From NCBI RefSeq assembly GCF_900660525.1, contig NZ_LR214970.1:62001-126000 (forward strand): a stretch of 64,000 nt of DNA. The letters run 5' to 3'. A program made the position numbers and the translations under genes. The first letter of the stretch is position 1, and each line of letters starts with the position of its first letter. The notes beneath the pieces are model-generated. The model was not told the DNA's origin. It searched no databases and saw only the letters and a list, made by a program, of their open reading frames with translations. The DNA comes from Mycoplasmopsis bovigenitalium (GTDB lineage: Bacteria > Bacillota_I > Bacilli_A > Mycoplasmatales > Metamycoplasmataceae). Of this stretch, positions 31,769-41,937 are shown one piece after another.

Positions 31769-32215
31769 TTATTTTGTGTATTTAGGTAAATATCCTGTGT
31801 ACATTAAAGCGACTAATAATATAACAACAGACATTAGTAAAGCATCAAACAAGATTAAGTTAATTACACGTCATTTTTTTGGGTCAACAAACACCAATTC
31901 ATGTTCTTTATCATACAATTTATTATCAATAATGTGTGACAATTGGTTTTTTTGGTCAATGCCATCTAATGTTAATTTGTTTACCAATTCACCCATTTTT
32001 TGAACAGATAAACTTCCAATTATTTTTTTGCTATGAATAATAAATATTCTAGCATCTTCAACATTTTCTATGTTTCCATTAATTTCTTCAACAATTTGCT
32101 GAATACTATTGAAATTTGTTTTACTTTCTAAATTAGCATCTTCAAGAGTAAATTTTTGAACATCTTTTTTAGGATTTTCGAAAATCAAGAATTTTGTTGA
32201 ACTCTTTGAAATCAT
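31769..32215 (-). CDS. Tail-anchored membrane protein, unknown function (partner gene)
   Basis: Unrecognised 148-aa protein with a cytoplasmic domain of about 113 residues (MISKSSTKFLIFENPKK onward) and a single C-terminal membrane helix (about 118-140, VINLILFDALLMSVVILLVAL). It has the same soluble-then-anchor layout as the gene 17 bases downstream, and a strong AAAGGGG ribosome site. The C-terminal DPKKW motif before the helix may mark the membrane boundary. Co-transcription of the two is likely; function unknown. Confidence 0.7.
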
Positions 32216-32312
32216 ATTTATTCCCCTTTCAATATTAATATGAATACTTATATTATAATTTATTAAATAAAAAAATTATCAATATTTTATTTATTTATTC
32301 AAAAAATTACTC

Positions 32313-32318
32313 TATAAT
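32313..32318 (+). promoter_or_regulatory. -10 box of the tRNA-His gene
   Basis: TATAAT 13 bases before the first tRNA base; no clear -35 is visible. Confidence 0.5.
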
Positions 32319-32331
32319 ATTTTTGCTAAAT

Positions 32332-32409
32332 GGCGATTGTGGTGAAGCGGTCTAACACAGCGGGTTGTGGTCCCGTCATTCGAGGGTTCGAATCCCTTCA
32401 TTCGCCCCA
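32332..32409 (+). tRNA. tRNA-His (GTG)
   Basis: Cloverleaf with anticodon GTG at 32367-32369 in loop TTGTGGT, T-loop TTCGAAT and encoded CCA. The extra 5' G (-1) typical of tRNA-His pairs with discriminator C. The acceptor stem (GCGATTG/CATTCGC) contains one T-T mismatch at position 5-68. Confidence 0.95.
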
Positions 32410-32443
32410 TTTTTTTTATCCCCTTTTTTAGCTAAAATGAATT

Positions 32444-32449
32444 TATAAT
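32444..32449 (+). promoter_or_regulatory. -10 box, leaderless YigZ-like gene
   Basis: TATAAT 7 bases before the ATG at 32457, with no Shine-Dalgarno. Confidence 0.55.
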
Positions 32450-32456
32450 TTAAATT

Positions 32457-32822
32457 ATGGAACTTGAATATTTTGAAGAGAAAAAATCAAAATTTTACAG
32501 TATTTGCATAAAAGTTGAAAACAAAGAACAAGTTAAAGATTTCGCTGCAAAATTGTGATTAGAACATAAAAAAGCTCGACACATTTGTTATGGTTATGTT
32601 TTTTATGAAAATCAAATTCAAAACGCAGGTTGTGATGATAATGGTGAGCCTAAGCACACAGCGGGTAAGCCAATAAGAGATTTGCTATTAAAAACAAACT
32701 CAAGGAATTTAGCAATATTTGTTGTTAGATATTTTGGCGGAATAAAACTCGGGGCTGGCGGAATTTCAAGGGCTTATTTAAAAAGTGCAATGATTGCTCT
32801 TAAAAAATTCAATGGAGAATAA
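32457..32822 (+). CDS. YigZ/IMPACT-family protein (UPF0029)
   Basis: 121-aa protein equal to the N-terminal domain of the YigZ/IMPACT family. The family segment runs from HICYGYVFY through DDNGEPKHTAGKPI to IFVVRYFGGIKLGAGGISRAY, covering the conserved DDGEP-x-GTAG and RYFGG-LG-GGL-RAY blocks. Eukaryotic IMPACT modulates GCN2; the bacterial role is unclear. The second domain found in E. coli YigZ is missing, as is common in Mollicutes. Promoter placement suggests a leaderless mRNA. Followed one base later by coaE. Confidence 0.9.
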
Positions 32823-32823
32823 T

Positions 32824-33396
32824 ATGATTGCGGTGATAGGGAAAATTGGGGTAGGCAAAACTACTTTTTTAAAAAATTTAGGTATTGATAATTCAAAAAT
32901 ATTTTTTGCTGACGAATATGTGGCAAAAAATTATTTATTAGGTTCAAAATTATGTCAAAAAATCAGTGAAGAAATAGGTGATTTTTTGCTTGATGAAAAT
33001 GGTGTTTCAAAAACAAAAATTAAAGAGTGAATTGGCCAAAATATTAATAATTTAGAACGATTAGAAAAAATCGTTTATCAAGAAATTTTTACAACTCTAA
33101 AAAATGGGAAATATGAGTTAGCTGAACTACCTAATTTAAGTAATAAATATTGTGATTTTTTGTCTTTGATTTCTGTTGTTTTGTGCTTGTCAAATAACCC
33201 TAAAAAAAGGCAAAAAAATCTAGTTAAACGAAATGTGGATAAGTCAACAATCCTGCTAATAGATGCAAAAAACGATCCAAAATCAATCAAAAAATCACTT
33301 TTTAGTTTAAAGCCGATTGTGGATATTTATATTAATAACTGCGAAAGTTTAGAACAAAATCAAAAAATTTTAAAATTAGTTAAATCAATTTTATAA
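32824..33396 (+). CDS. coaE: Dephospho-CoA kinase
   Basis: Last step of coenzyme A synthesis: phosphorylates dephospho-CoA. 190 aa. P-loop GKIGVGKTTFL lies at residues 6-16, followed by FFADEYVAKNYL, the acceptor-binding segment of CoaE (DADxIA in relatives). A third conserved region, VKRNVDKSTILLIDAKND, corresponds to the lid with its R-x-QxS element in weakened form. Start chosen at 32824 because the preceding ribosome site AATGGAGAATA sits over the end of the YigZ-like gene; an in-frame upstream ATG would add residues unlike the family. Confidence 0.88.
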
Positions 33397-33401
33397 AATG
33401 G

Positions 33402-33437
33402 ATTAGAAAGCAGCTAAAATCGGCTTGCTTTTTTAGA
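33402..33437 (+). terminator. Possible terminator after coaE
   Basis: AAAGCAGC and GCTTGCTTTTTT arms around an 8-base loop, with one mismatch, then a T-rich tail. It lies 10 bases before the next start, so it could act as an attenuator. Confidence 0.55.
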
Positions 33438-33447
33438 CGAGGCGTAT

Positions 33448-34413
33448 ATGTTAAAAAACTTAAATTATCCATTTTTCACAATTGAAACAACATCATTTAT
33501 TGCAAGTGAAGATTTAAAAAACTTGCGTAAATTTTATGCGCCAATTTTGGGGTCAAACGCCATTGTTTTATATGAATATTTACGTGATCTTGCAATAAGC
33601 GATGATCAAGGTTCTGGATTTCACGATTATGACAGCATTACATATATGCTAAAAATGAATATTAATGAGTTAAATGACGCAAGAATAAAGCTTGAAGCTG
33701 TCTCATTATTAGAAACACACATTGATGATTTAAATCGTAAAACATTGTTTGCACTTGAGAAACCTCTTGATAAAAAAGGGATTAGATTAAATTCGATTTT
33801 AGCTAATAAATTAATGAAAATTATTGGCAAACAAAATTATGATCGTTTAATTGGTATTGATCAGCAAAAACTTTTCAGAAGAGCAGGTCGTTTATATGAA
33901 ATAACTGCTTCTTATGAAGATGTTTTTGACACTGAGGAAGATTTATCATTGGTAGACTTCATTAATAAACCAAACAATAATCCTGTAGATACTGTTGAAC
34001 TTTCTTTATCAACTCAAGAGAAGATTGATTTAAATACTTTTGATTTCCCAAATATTTATGAAGCTATACTTAAAACTGATTCAAGAGTTTTCTTTAGTCA
34101 AATTCAAGGACAAATTGCAACAACTAAAATAGTTGATCTTATTAAAGAAGCACGTACAGCGGGTTTTTCCGATCCATGTATAAATTTAGTTTTTTACTAT
34201 GCAAATGAGATGAGTGGAAAAATTGATTTTCGCTATGTAAATAAAATAATTAAAGATTTAATTAAAAAAGAATTATTTGTGTTTGAGCCTCTTGAAAAAT
34301 ATCTTGATTCATTAATGAAAAACAGTAAAAATTTTGTTGTAACCAAAAAAGACTTATACAAAGCGACTTATTATAATCTTTTAGAAAAAGCTGAAAGTAT
34401 TGAAAACTATTAA
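33448..34413 (+). CDS. DnaB/DnaD-like replication initiation protein
   Basis: 321-aa relative of the Firmicutes DnaB/DnaD helper proteins that assist loading of the replicative helicase. The N-terminal winged-helix region (residues 1-110) has LRKFYAPILGSNAIVLYEYLRD. The C-terminal DDBH2-like domain (about 215-290) has SQIQGQIATTKIVDLIKEAR and INLVFYYANEMSGKIDFRYVNKIIKDL, matching the 'W...A...AV..a...n..N..Y...IL..W' layout. It is followed directly by a DnaI-like gene, the same dnaB-dnaI pairing as in Bacillus, which supports the call. Confidence 0.82.
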   Translation: MLKNLNYPFFTIETTSFIASEDLKNLRKFYAPILGSNAIVLYEYLRDLAISDDQGSGFHDYDSITYMLKMNINELNDARIKLEAVSLLETHIDDLNRKTLFALEKPLDKKGIRLNSILANKLMKIIGKQNYDRLIGIDQQKLFRRAGRLYEITASYEDVFDTEEDLSLVDFINKPNNNPVDTVELSLSTQEKIDLNTFDFPNIYEAILKTDSRVFFSQIQGQIATTKIVDLIKEARTAGFSDPCINLVFYYANEMSGKIDFRYVNKIIKDLIKKELFVFEPLEKYLDSLMKNSKNFVVTKKDLYKATYYNLLEKAESIENY

Positions 34414-34414
34414 T

Positions 34415-35287
34415 ATGGACTCAATAAATGAAACAAAAGATTTAGACTTTTTAAATTTATTTGCTTCAAGTGAGAAAGAACGCAAAAAGCAAATAAAAAA
34501 GATAATTTCGAAGTCGCTAGAATTAGCTAAGTTGATGGAGTCATTAAAAATTACCTGAGATGAGCTTTTATTATATTTACCCGAGTTTTTGGATGTTAAA
34601 AATTATTTGGACAATCCTAGCTCATCGGTTTATAAATTTAGTGTTGATCGCAACCAAAAAAATGAGCTAGTGTTCAATAAAACATTCAATGACAAGGTTT
34701 CTGATTTTTTAAACATACAAAAATATCTTTGATTGAGTGATTTTGATGAAATAGATGTCAGCCTAAGATTAAATAAAACCGTTGTAAGAAACATTTACTC
34801 GCAACGAGAGATTGAAAATAAACTTCAATTAATAAAAGATAATAATTCTGTTGGTGGTTTGTATATTTCAAGCGGAGATTCAATAAATAATTCTAAATAC
34901 GCTCAATCAATCGCAATTGATTTTGCTATGAATAAAATGAGTTCTGTTTATGTTAAGACATCTACATTGTTTGCGAAATTAAAAAACGGATTTACAGATA
35001 AGAACAACAGAAATCCTGAAATAATTAAGATATTAAAAAGTGCAGATGTTTTGGTTCTTGATGGCTTCGGGTCTGAGAATATTAATAAATGATTCTTGTT
35101 TGATATATTAAATGACATTTTAACCACAAGAATACTATCAGATAAAGTAACAATATTTTTTTCATTATTATCTATTGAAAAATTATTTGAATATTACAAC
35201 AAAAATCCTAACATAAGTCAGGATGCTCATAAATTATCATCGTTCATAAACATAATAAAAAAACATAATAGTTCTCACTCAATATAA
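34415..35287 (+). CDS. DnaI-like helicase loader with degenerate Walker A
   Basis: 290-aa AAA+-type protein in the position of dnaI. Residues 147-161 (GGLYISSGDSINNSK) occupy the P-loop site, but the GxxxxGK[ST] consensus is gone. Walker B is recognisable as ADVLVLDGFGSEN (Asp216). Later comes VTIFFSLLSIEKLFEYY in the sensor region. The N-terminal ~105 residues match the helicase-interacting part in length. Loss of the nucleotide-binding loop suggests it may not hydrolyse ATP. It starts one base after the DnaB/DnaD-like stop without a clear ribosome site; several Trp are TGA-encoded. Confidence 0.75.
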
Positions 35288-35313
35288 TTTACGAATATAC
35301 TTATTTTTCGAAA

Positions 35314-36799
<1,486 letters not shown>

Positions 36800-36898
36800 G
36801 GCACCTCTCTTAGTTTTGTTAAATAATATTCAAATTTTACTTTATTTTTAATAAAAATATTTTGTAAATATCGAAAAAGATATAAAATAAATTCACGT

Positions 36899-36975
36899 GG
36901 TCGCGTAGCTCAGCAGGATAGAGCACAAGCCTTCTAAGCTTGTTGTCAGAGGTTCGAATCCTCTCGTGATCGCCA
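36899..36975 (+). tRNA. tRNA-Arg (TCT)
   Basis: 77-nt cloverleaf: acceptor GGTCGCG/CGTGATC with wobble pairs, D arm GCTC, anticodon loop CTTCTAA with TCT, T arm AGAGG-TTCGAAT-CCTCT and encoded CCA. Reads AGA/AGG. Confidence 0.95.
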
Positions 36976-36989
36976 TTTTTTTATTGCGA

Positions 36990-37010
36990 TAAAAAAATGG
37001 CAAAGCCATT
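36990..37010 (-). terminator. Terminator of the Bax-inhibitor-like gene, inside a larger palindrome
   Basis: On the minus strand AATGGC-TTT-GCCATT is followed by TTTTTTATCG, a classic terminator. The same bases also form a 13-bp palindrome GCCATTTTTTTAT/ATAAAAAAATGGC (36972-37001) whose left arm includes the 3' GCCA of tRNA-Arg. Confidence 0.8.
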
Positions 37011-37013
37011 AAA

Positions 37014-37733
37014 TTATTTAAAAATTCTTGAAATATAATAAACAATCATTACATAATCATATGACAATTTAAAGCCAAAGTACATTGACATTTTTATTGC
37101 ATTTTTCAATGATAAGAACTCATTACCGAATTCTTTGTACTTTCTATTGAATCTTGTTATCAAGAATCAATCAATAGCCATATATGCTGAAAAGATGGCA
37201 CATGCAACAAGTGAATATAATACATACACTAGATTTTTATTACTTACAAAGAATATAGTTAAGGCAATAATAATTGACGTAATGAATAGTAAAATCAATG
37301 TAATTCATATTTTTTTAAAGTTAATTAAATTGTAATAAGCCAATGTTCCTGTTAGCATCATAACCGCCGCTGGAATGAATAATACTGATAAAATTTTTCA
37401 AGTTTCAACTTCTAATGTTAAAAATCTATTAAATACATATCCAAGAGTTAAAAATCCTACAAAAAACATTGAAATAGAACTAAATATTCCAAGTACATAA
37501 ACATTTCAAAGTGGCCCAGTAATTAATATTGCGAATAGTAATGCAGTACTTAAAATTGCTGCAACAATATACACAATCACTGATCAAGTATTACTTAATA
37601 AATATGCTTTGTTTAAGGTAAAAGTTATTCCACCAAAAATTGCAATTGTTAAGTATATACCAAATGAAATTAATGATCCACAAAGAATCGTGTTTGCAAA
37701 TGTTGCTTTATAAGTTGATTTTGTTTTATTCAT
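37014..37733 (-). CDS. Bax inhibitor-1 (YccA/TMBIM)-like membrane protein
   Basis: 239-aa polytopic membrane protein with seven hydrophobic helices. The seven-helix layout, the loop AIDWFLITRFNRKYKEFGNEFLSLKNAIK and the C-terminal YFGFKLSYDYVMIVYYISRIFK resemble the Bax inhibitor-1/YccA family, where a final membrane or re-entrant helix carries conserved acidic residues. Such proteins act as pH-sensitive calcium leak channels or FtsH regulators elsewhere. The similarity is architectural and not certain. Trp is TGA-encoded. Flanked by tRNA genes on both sides. Confidence 0.65.
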
Positions 37734-37783
37734 ACAAAAATAATAACACAAAAAGATAATAAAAAAACACCATTAAGGTGATA

Positions 37784-37858
37784 TGGTTGCCCCAGTTAGA
37801 TTCGAACTAACGCGTGTTGGTACCAAAAACCAATGCCTTGCCGCTTGGCGATGGGGCA
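37784..37858 (-). tRNA. tRNA-Gln (TTG)
   Basis: 75 nt on the minus strand: acceptor TGCCCCA/TGGGGCA, anticodon stem TTGGT/ACCAA with loop TTTTGGT (anticodon TTG), T arm GTTAG-TTCGAAT-CTAAC, discriminator A and encoded CCA. Confidence 0.95.
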
Positions 37859-37861
37859 AAA

Positions 37862-37945
37862 TGGTGGAGGGGGAGGGATTCGAACCCCCGAACCGTGAGG
37901 AAGTGGGTTACAGCCACCCGCGTTTGGCCGCTTCGCTACCCCTCC
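37862..37945 (-). tRNA. tRNA-Tyr (GTA)
   Basis: 84 nt, class II with a long variable arm. Acceptor GGAGGGG/CCCCTCC, anticodon loop CTGTAAC (GTA), T loop TTCGAAT, encoded CCA. Three bases upstream of tRNA-Gln on the same strand, so they form one transcript. Confidence 0.95.
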
Positions 37946-38079
37946 ATTTTGCTAAAATAGCATATGTATTATAGTATATTTTTTAATTTAGCAAAAAAAT
38001 TATTTAGTTAAAAATTTTGCAGATTTTTAACAAAATTTTGTTTTTTAGCGTAATAAATATGCGTTTTTCTAATCTTTAT

Positions 38080-38085
38080 TATAAT
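38080..38085 (+). promoter_or_regulatory. -10 box of prs-rsmG
   Basis: TATAAT 33 bases before the prs ATG; a TTAGGAGTTA ribosome site lies in between. The rest of 37946-38112 is AT-rich and divergent from the tRNA pair. Confidence 0.55.
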
Positions 38086-38112
38086 TATGGATATATTAGG
38101 AGTTAAAAAAAG

Positions 38113-39084
38113 ATGATTTTAGAAAATATTATGTTATTTGGGATGCCAAACTGCGAAAGTTTAACAAGCAAAATTGCAAAAATTTTAGGTATACATGTTT
38201 CAAAAATACAAAAAACACTATACGCTGACGGTGAAAGAATGCTTGTTAGTGAAGAAACAGTTAGAAATAAAGATGTTTATGTTGTTGCGTCAACATCAAG
38301 ACCTGTTAATGACAACCTTATGGATTTACTACTTTTTGTAGATTCATTGAAAAGAGCGAGCGCAAAAACAATCACAATTGCTTTAAGTTATTATGGATAT
38401 GCTAGACAAGATAGAAAAGCAAGCGGTCGCCAACCTATTGGTGCTAAATTAGTTGCTGATTTAATTCAAACCGCTGGCGCAACAAAAATTATTGCAGTTG
38501 ATTTACACAACCCAGCAATTCAAGGTTTTTTCAATATTCCAATCGATGATCTTAGGGGCGCTTATCCAATTGCAAAGGCTGTAAAAGAATTAAATGAACG
38601 CTTTACTGTTGTTTCTCCTGACCATTGTGGAACAATAAGAGCAAGAAAACTTGCTGAATTAATTTCTAATTCAGTAAAAATTAGCATTATTGATAAACGT
38701 AGAGTTGGTGTAAACCAAACAGAAGTAATGGGCTTAATTGGGGAAGTTGAAGGCCAAAATGCTGTGATCATCGATGACATAATTGACACCGGTGGTACAA
38801 TTTTAAAAGCTGTGGATACGCTGAAACAACACGGAGCAAACAAAATTGTTGTTGCTGCCACTCATGGAATTTTTACAAAAGGTTTTGAAATGTTTCAAAA
38901 TCACCCACACGTAAGCAAAGTGATTGTTACCGATTCAATAGATAATTCAGAATTATTGGAAAAATTCGATAAGTTAAAAGTAATTAGTCTTGACACATTT
39001 TTAGCAGGCGTTATTAAAGCATCAATCAGTGGAACATCAGTTAGTGATTTATATGACACAATTGCAGATGAAATTAAACAATAA
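38113..39084 (+). CDS. prs: Ribose-phosphate pyrophosphokinase (PRPP synthetase)
   Basis: Transfers pyrophosphate from ATP to ribose 5-phosphate, making PRPP for nucleotide salvage. 323 aa. Seen are YADGERMLVSEETVRNKDVYV, YYGYARQDRKASGRQPIGAKLVADL (ATP and metal site), VVSPDHCGTIRARKLAE and the PRPP-binding loop VIIDDIIDTGGTI. AGGAGTT precedes the ATG by 8 bases. The stop overlaps the rsmG ATG. A salvage role fits with the nucleoside importer at the window's left end. Confidence 0.96.
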   Translation: MILENIMLFGMPNCESLTSKIAKILGIHVSKIQKTLYADGERMLVSEETVRNKDVYVVASTSRPVNDNLMDLLLFVDSLKRASAKTITIALSYYGYARQDRKASGRQPIGAKLVADLIQTAGATKIIAVDLHNPAIQGFFNIPIDDLRGAYPIAKAVKELNERFTVVSPDHCGTIRARKLAELISNSVKISIIDKRRVGVNQTEVMGLIGEVEGQNAVIIDDIIDTGGTILKAVDTLKQHGANKIVVAATHGIFTKGFEMFQNHPHVSKVIVTDSIDNSELLEKFDKLKVISLDTFLAGVIKASISGTSVSDLYDTIADEIKQ

Positions 39085-39710
39085 TGGACAATAACAAACT
39101 GTTTAAGTATGCTAATTTAGTTTTTGAATATAATCAAAAAAAGAACATAACAGGTTTTAAAACTCTTGAAGAAATAATTGAACAAGGAATAAATGATTCC
39201 GTTATTTCTTTTGACCAATCTCAATATATTAATATTGATTTTGGAAACAAATATATCGCAGATATAGGGGCTGGTGCTGGTTTTCCATCGCTGCCTTCAT
39301 TAATTAAAAATAATAACTTTAATTTAACAATTATTGAAGGTATGCAAAGTAGGTGCGACTTTTTAAACTCTGTCAAAAATGAATTGAGTATTGACAAATT
39401 ACGAATTATAAATTCACGAGCTGAGAAAACTAAAAATTTATCAAACACTTTTGACGTAGTATGCGCCAGAGCTGTGTCTTCTATAAAAAATATGTTCATG
39501 TTGTGTCATCATTTACTGAAACCAGGGGGATTATTTTATCTTTTAAAAGGTAGAAATTATCAATCAGAAATCGAGGAATTTTTGAATATTTTTCCTGAGC
39601 AAAAAGAAAATATTAAAGTTCATGAATATAAAAACGTTAATAATGAAATGTCATACATAGTATTGATAAGAAAAAACACTAAAACTCCTAGTAATTGGCC
39701 TCTTTCATGA
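39084..39710 (+). CDS. rsmG: 16S rRNA (guanine-527-N7)-methyltransferase
   Basis: SAM-dependent methyltransferase (GidB), 208 aa. The SAM-binding motif is IADIGAGAGFPSLPSLI (about residues 56-72), then NLTIIEGMQSRCDFLN and FDVVCARAVSSIKNM. It modifies G527 in the 530 loop of 16S rRNA. Starts with an ATG overlapping the prs stop by one base, so it is translationally coupled. A strong terminator follows 19 bases downstream. Confidence 0.93.
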   Translation: MDNNKLFKYANLVFEYNQKKNITGFKTLEEIIEQGINDSVISFDQSQYINIDFGNKYIADIGAGAGFPSLPSLIKNNNFNLTIIEGMQSRCDFLNSVKNELSIDKLRIINSRAEKTKNLSNTFDVVCARAVSSIKNMFMLCHHLLKPGGLFYLLKGRNYQSEIEEFLNIFPEQKENIKVHEYKNVNNEMSYIVLIRKNTKTPSNWPLS

Positions 39711-39729
39711 AAAATAATTCAAAATTTTT

Positions 39730-39753
39730 AACAGGAAAAATCCTGTTTTTTTA
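39730..39753 (+). terminator. Terminator after rsmG
   Basis: AACAGGA/TCCTGTT perfect stem with an AAAA loop and a TTTTT tail. Confidence 0.92.
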
Positions 39754-39813
39754 TTAATTTTTTCCTTTTTTCTAAAATTTTTTTATTAATACATATTAAA
39801 TTTTGGGAGGAAA

Positions 39814-40152
39814 ATGAACAATATTCAAAATATGTATTTTACACAGCATATTAGTTCAGCTGAACGGTATAATGCTGTGAAATCACTCGCTATGTTAGAC
39901 AAAGCAAATAAAAAAGCACAATTAATGCTTAAGTATTCAAATAAAATCAAAGAAACCAACGAAAATGTTCCTATTTCAAGATTTAAAGAAACATTATCTT
40001 TAATGGATAAAACCTCAGCAATGATTATTGAGAAAGAATTTGATGAATATAATACAGATAAACTTTGATACGATAAATACTTTTCAAAAACAACATATTA
40101 TAAAAATAGAAAAAAAGCAATAGAGGAGTTTTTGTATTTTTACCTTAATTAA
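39814..40152 (+). CDS. Small cytoplasmic protein, ArpU/RinA-like or MG284-type
   Basis: 112-aa soluble protein rich in Lys, Tyr and helix formers, ending LWYDKYFSKTTYYKNRKKAIEEFLYFYL with a TGA-encoded Trp. That C-terminal pattern (Trp-Tyr-x5-Ser-Thr-x-Tyr-x5-Lys-Ala) is seen in small phage-type transcription activators (ArpU/RinA) and in mycoplasma MG284-like proteins. The assignment is a resemblance only. The ribosome site GGGAGGAAA is one of the strongest in the window. The last 17 bases overlap the next gene. Confidence 0.7.
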
Positions 40153-41530
40153 CTCAAACAATGAGCCACAAATCGTATCAAAAGTAACTATTGACCCTTA
40201 TCAAATTGTTGCTAAAAAAACTTCAAAAAAATTCCCACAAGTTCCTAAAGATCGCAAGTTTGAAGTCAACATATATGACCCACAAACAGCAATGCGTTCA
40301 AGATACTTTGGAAAATTGATTAGGGGAAGAATCGAGATTAAAAGATTTTTTAACAATGACCAATTTGTTATTTCAATTACATTCGCAACACCTGATTGAG
40401 GGCACTCTCACTATTCGGACACTATTAGAAGTGCACAGAGAATAGATCCAAAAGATTTGCTTATTTCAGTAAATGGTAAACATTTTGAACATGAAAAAGA
40501 TTGAAAAATTTCTTCAAGTGGTTATACATTAGGTGAAAGAGATCAATTTATAACAATTGATCCATTATTTAAATACGAAAACACGAACATTGAATTTAAG
40601 CCAGAGGATGTAAAATATTTTAATCTTTATAACATAATTCTCACATCTAAAAAGTTAAATTTAAAGTTCAAAGAACTAAAATCAATTGTATTTCAACAAA
40701 CTTATCCAAATCATGAAATATGAGAGATCAAAAAAGAAAATTTAGACTTAAACGAGCACTATTTAACTACTGTAAATAACAAAATTAATTTTAATATTGC
40801 TGACTACTATTCATTTGATTTTGGAGAAATAGACAATGACTTGCTTGGTTCTTCTAAATCATATATAGATGGCGAAATAATTATCAATGATTTGGAATAC
40901 AAAAATAAAACATATTTAGCAAACTTAAAAATTAAAGATAATAAAGCAAGAACATTCAATAAAACACCTGAATTAGAATATAAAAACTGAGCGCCTTTTA
41001 GTGTCTATAATGACATTTTTACAAGACATCAATCATTGTCTAAAAATGGGTTTGAATCATTTTCGGGCGAACAATGAAATAATTTAAATAATAGAGATAA
41101 GTTAAGCAGGGAAGTTATTTCAAACATTTACACATCAGGGCAAGAAATTAATAAATATTATTGAAACGAACCAACGGAATTTAATTATTCAACAAAACAA
41201 ATAAATAATTCAAATAATTTTGATTCTAGAGGATTATTTATTCCATATTCACACATGGGCAATTTATCCACACATTTTAAATATCAATTTGATTTAGGAG
41301 GAGAAAATAAACCAATTGATTTTGTTAAATTAAACATTTCACATAGACAAAAAATAGATAAACCATTGCTTGATCCATCATATGGAAAAATTAAATTAGA
41401 AATAAAAGATGACGGCATTGAAGTTCCGAATGTCAAGTATTCATTAGATTCAAAAGAAATAGAGTCATTTGTAAAACTTAATCCATTGGATGTAAGATAT
41501 TTTGAAAGGTTTGCAAAAAATAATGAATAA
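40136..41530 (+). CDS. Hypothetical protein with probable ATT start
   Basis: Unrecognised 464-aa protein, with several TGA-encoded Trp, rich in Asn, Lys, Ile and aromatic residues. No signal peptide or membrane helix is visible. The open frame extends upstream only to a TAG at 40121. The only well-placed start is ATT at 40136, eight bases after AGAGGAG. The first ATG (40292) has no ribosome site and would remove 52 residues that read as normal protein. It overlaps the gene before and the one after, so all three are coupled. Function unknown. Confidence 0.65.
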
Positions 41531-41921
41531 AAAAACATTGATAATTTCAAGTTGTTCAGTTGCTGCTGTGGCAGCGATTGTAGTTCCAATCGCAGTTGTT
41601 TCTGCTAAGAAACATAACAATACTCAATTGAATAAAAACAATGAACAAAATATAACTCCAATACTTAATAGTGAAAATATTTATCCAAAATTAAATACAC
41701 ACGATTTTTACCAATATATTCGTTATTCGAATGAAAAAGTAAAATTTGATAAGTCCATTGTTAATGCCGTTGTAAATAAGGTTGCAACTTCATTATCAAT
41801 AAGTCCTGAGAATTTATCTTTTAACTATAACTTTGAAAATGATAGTAAAATAACCATGGAATTTTTAGCAAAATTAGATAATAATATATACACACATAGA
41901 TATGAATTCAATGCATTTTAA
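41523..41921 (+). CDS. Small membrane-anchored secreted protein
   Basis: 132-aa protein with an N-terminal hydrophobic helix (residues 5-27, IISSCSVAAVAAIVVPIAVV) followed by a Lys/Asn-rich extracellular domain. Cys9 is too close to the N-terminus to be a lipobox, so an uncleaved anchor is more likely. No recognised family. It overlaps the preceding gene by 8 bases and is the last gene of the three-gene cluster; no ribosome site of usual strength is visible, consistent with coupling. Confidence 0.65.
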   Translation: MNKKTLIISSCSVAAVAAIVVPIAVVSAKKHNNTQLNKNNEQNITPILNSENIYPKLNTHDFYQYIRYSNEKVKFDKSIVNAVVNKVATSLSISPENLSFNYNFENDSKITMEFLAKLDNNIYTHRYEFNAF

Positions 41922-41925
41922 TTGT

Positions 41926-41931
41926 TATAAT
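41926..41931 (+). promoter_or_regulatory. -10 box, leaderless second HAD gene
   Basis: TATAAT then 6 bases then ATG, no Shine-Dalgarno. The box lies 5 bases after the preceding stop codon. Confidence 0.6.
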
Positions 41932-41937
41932 TAAAAT

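Noticed and set aside
37778-37974. 63-codon open frame covering the tRNA-Gln and tRNA-Tyr genes
   Set aside because: The region folds as two perfect tRNAs on the other strand; the frame is a by-product of GC-richer tRNA sequence.
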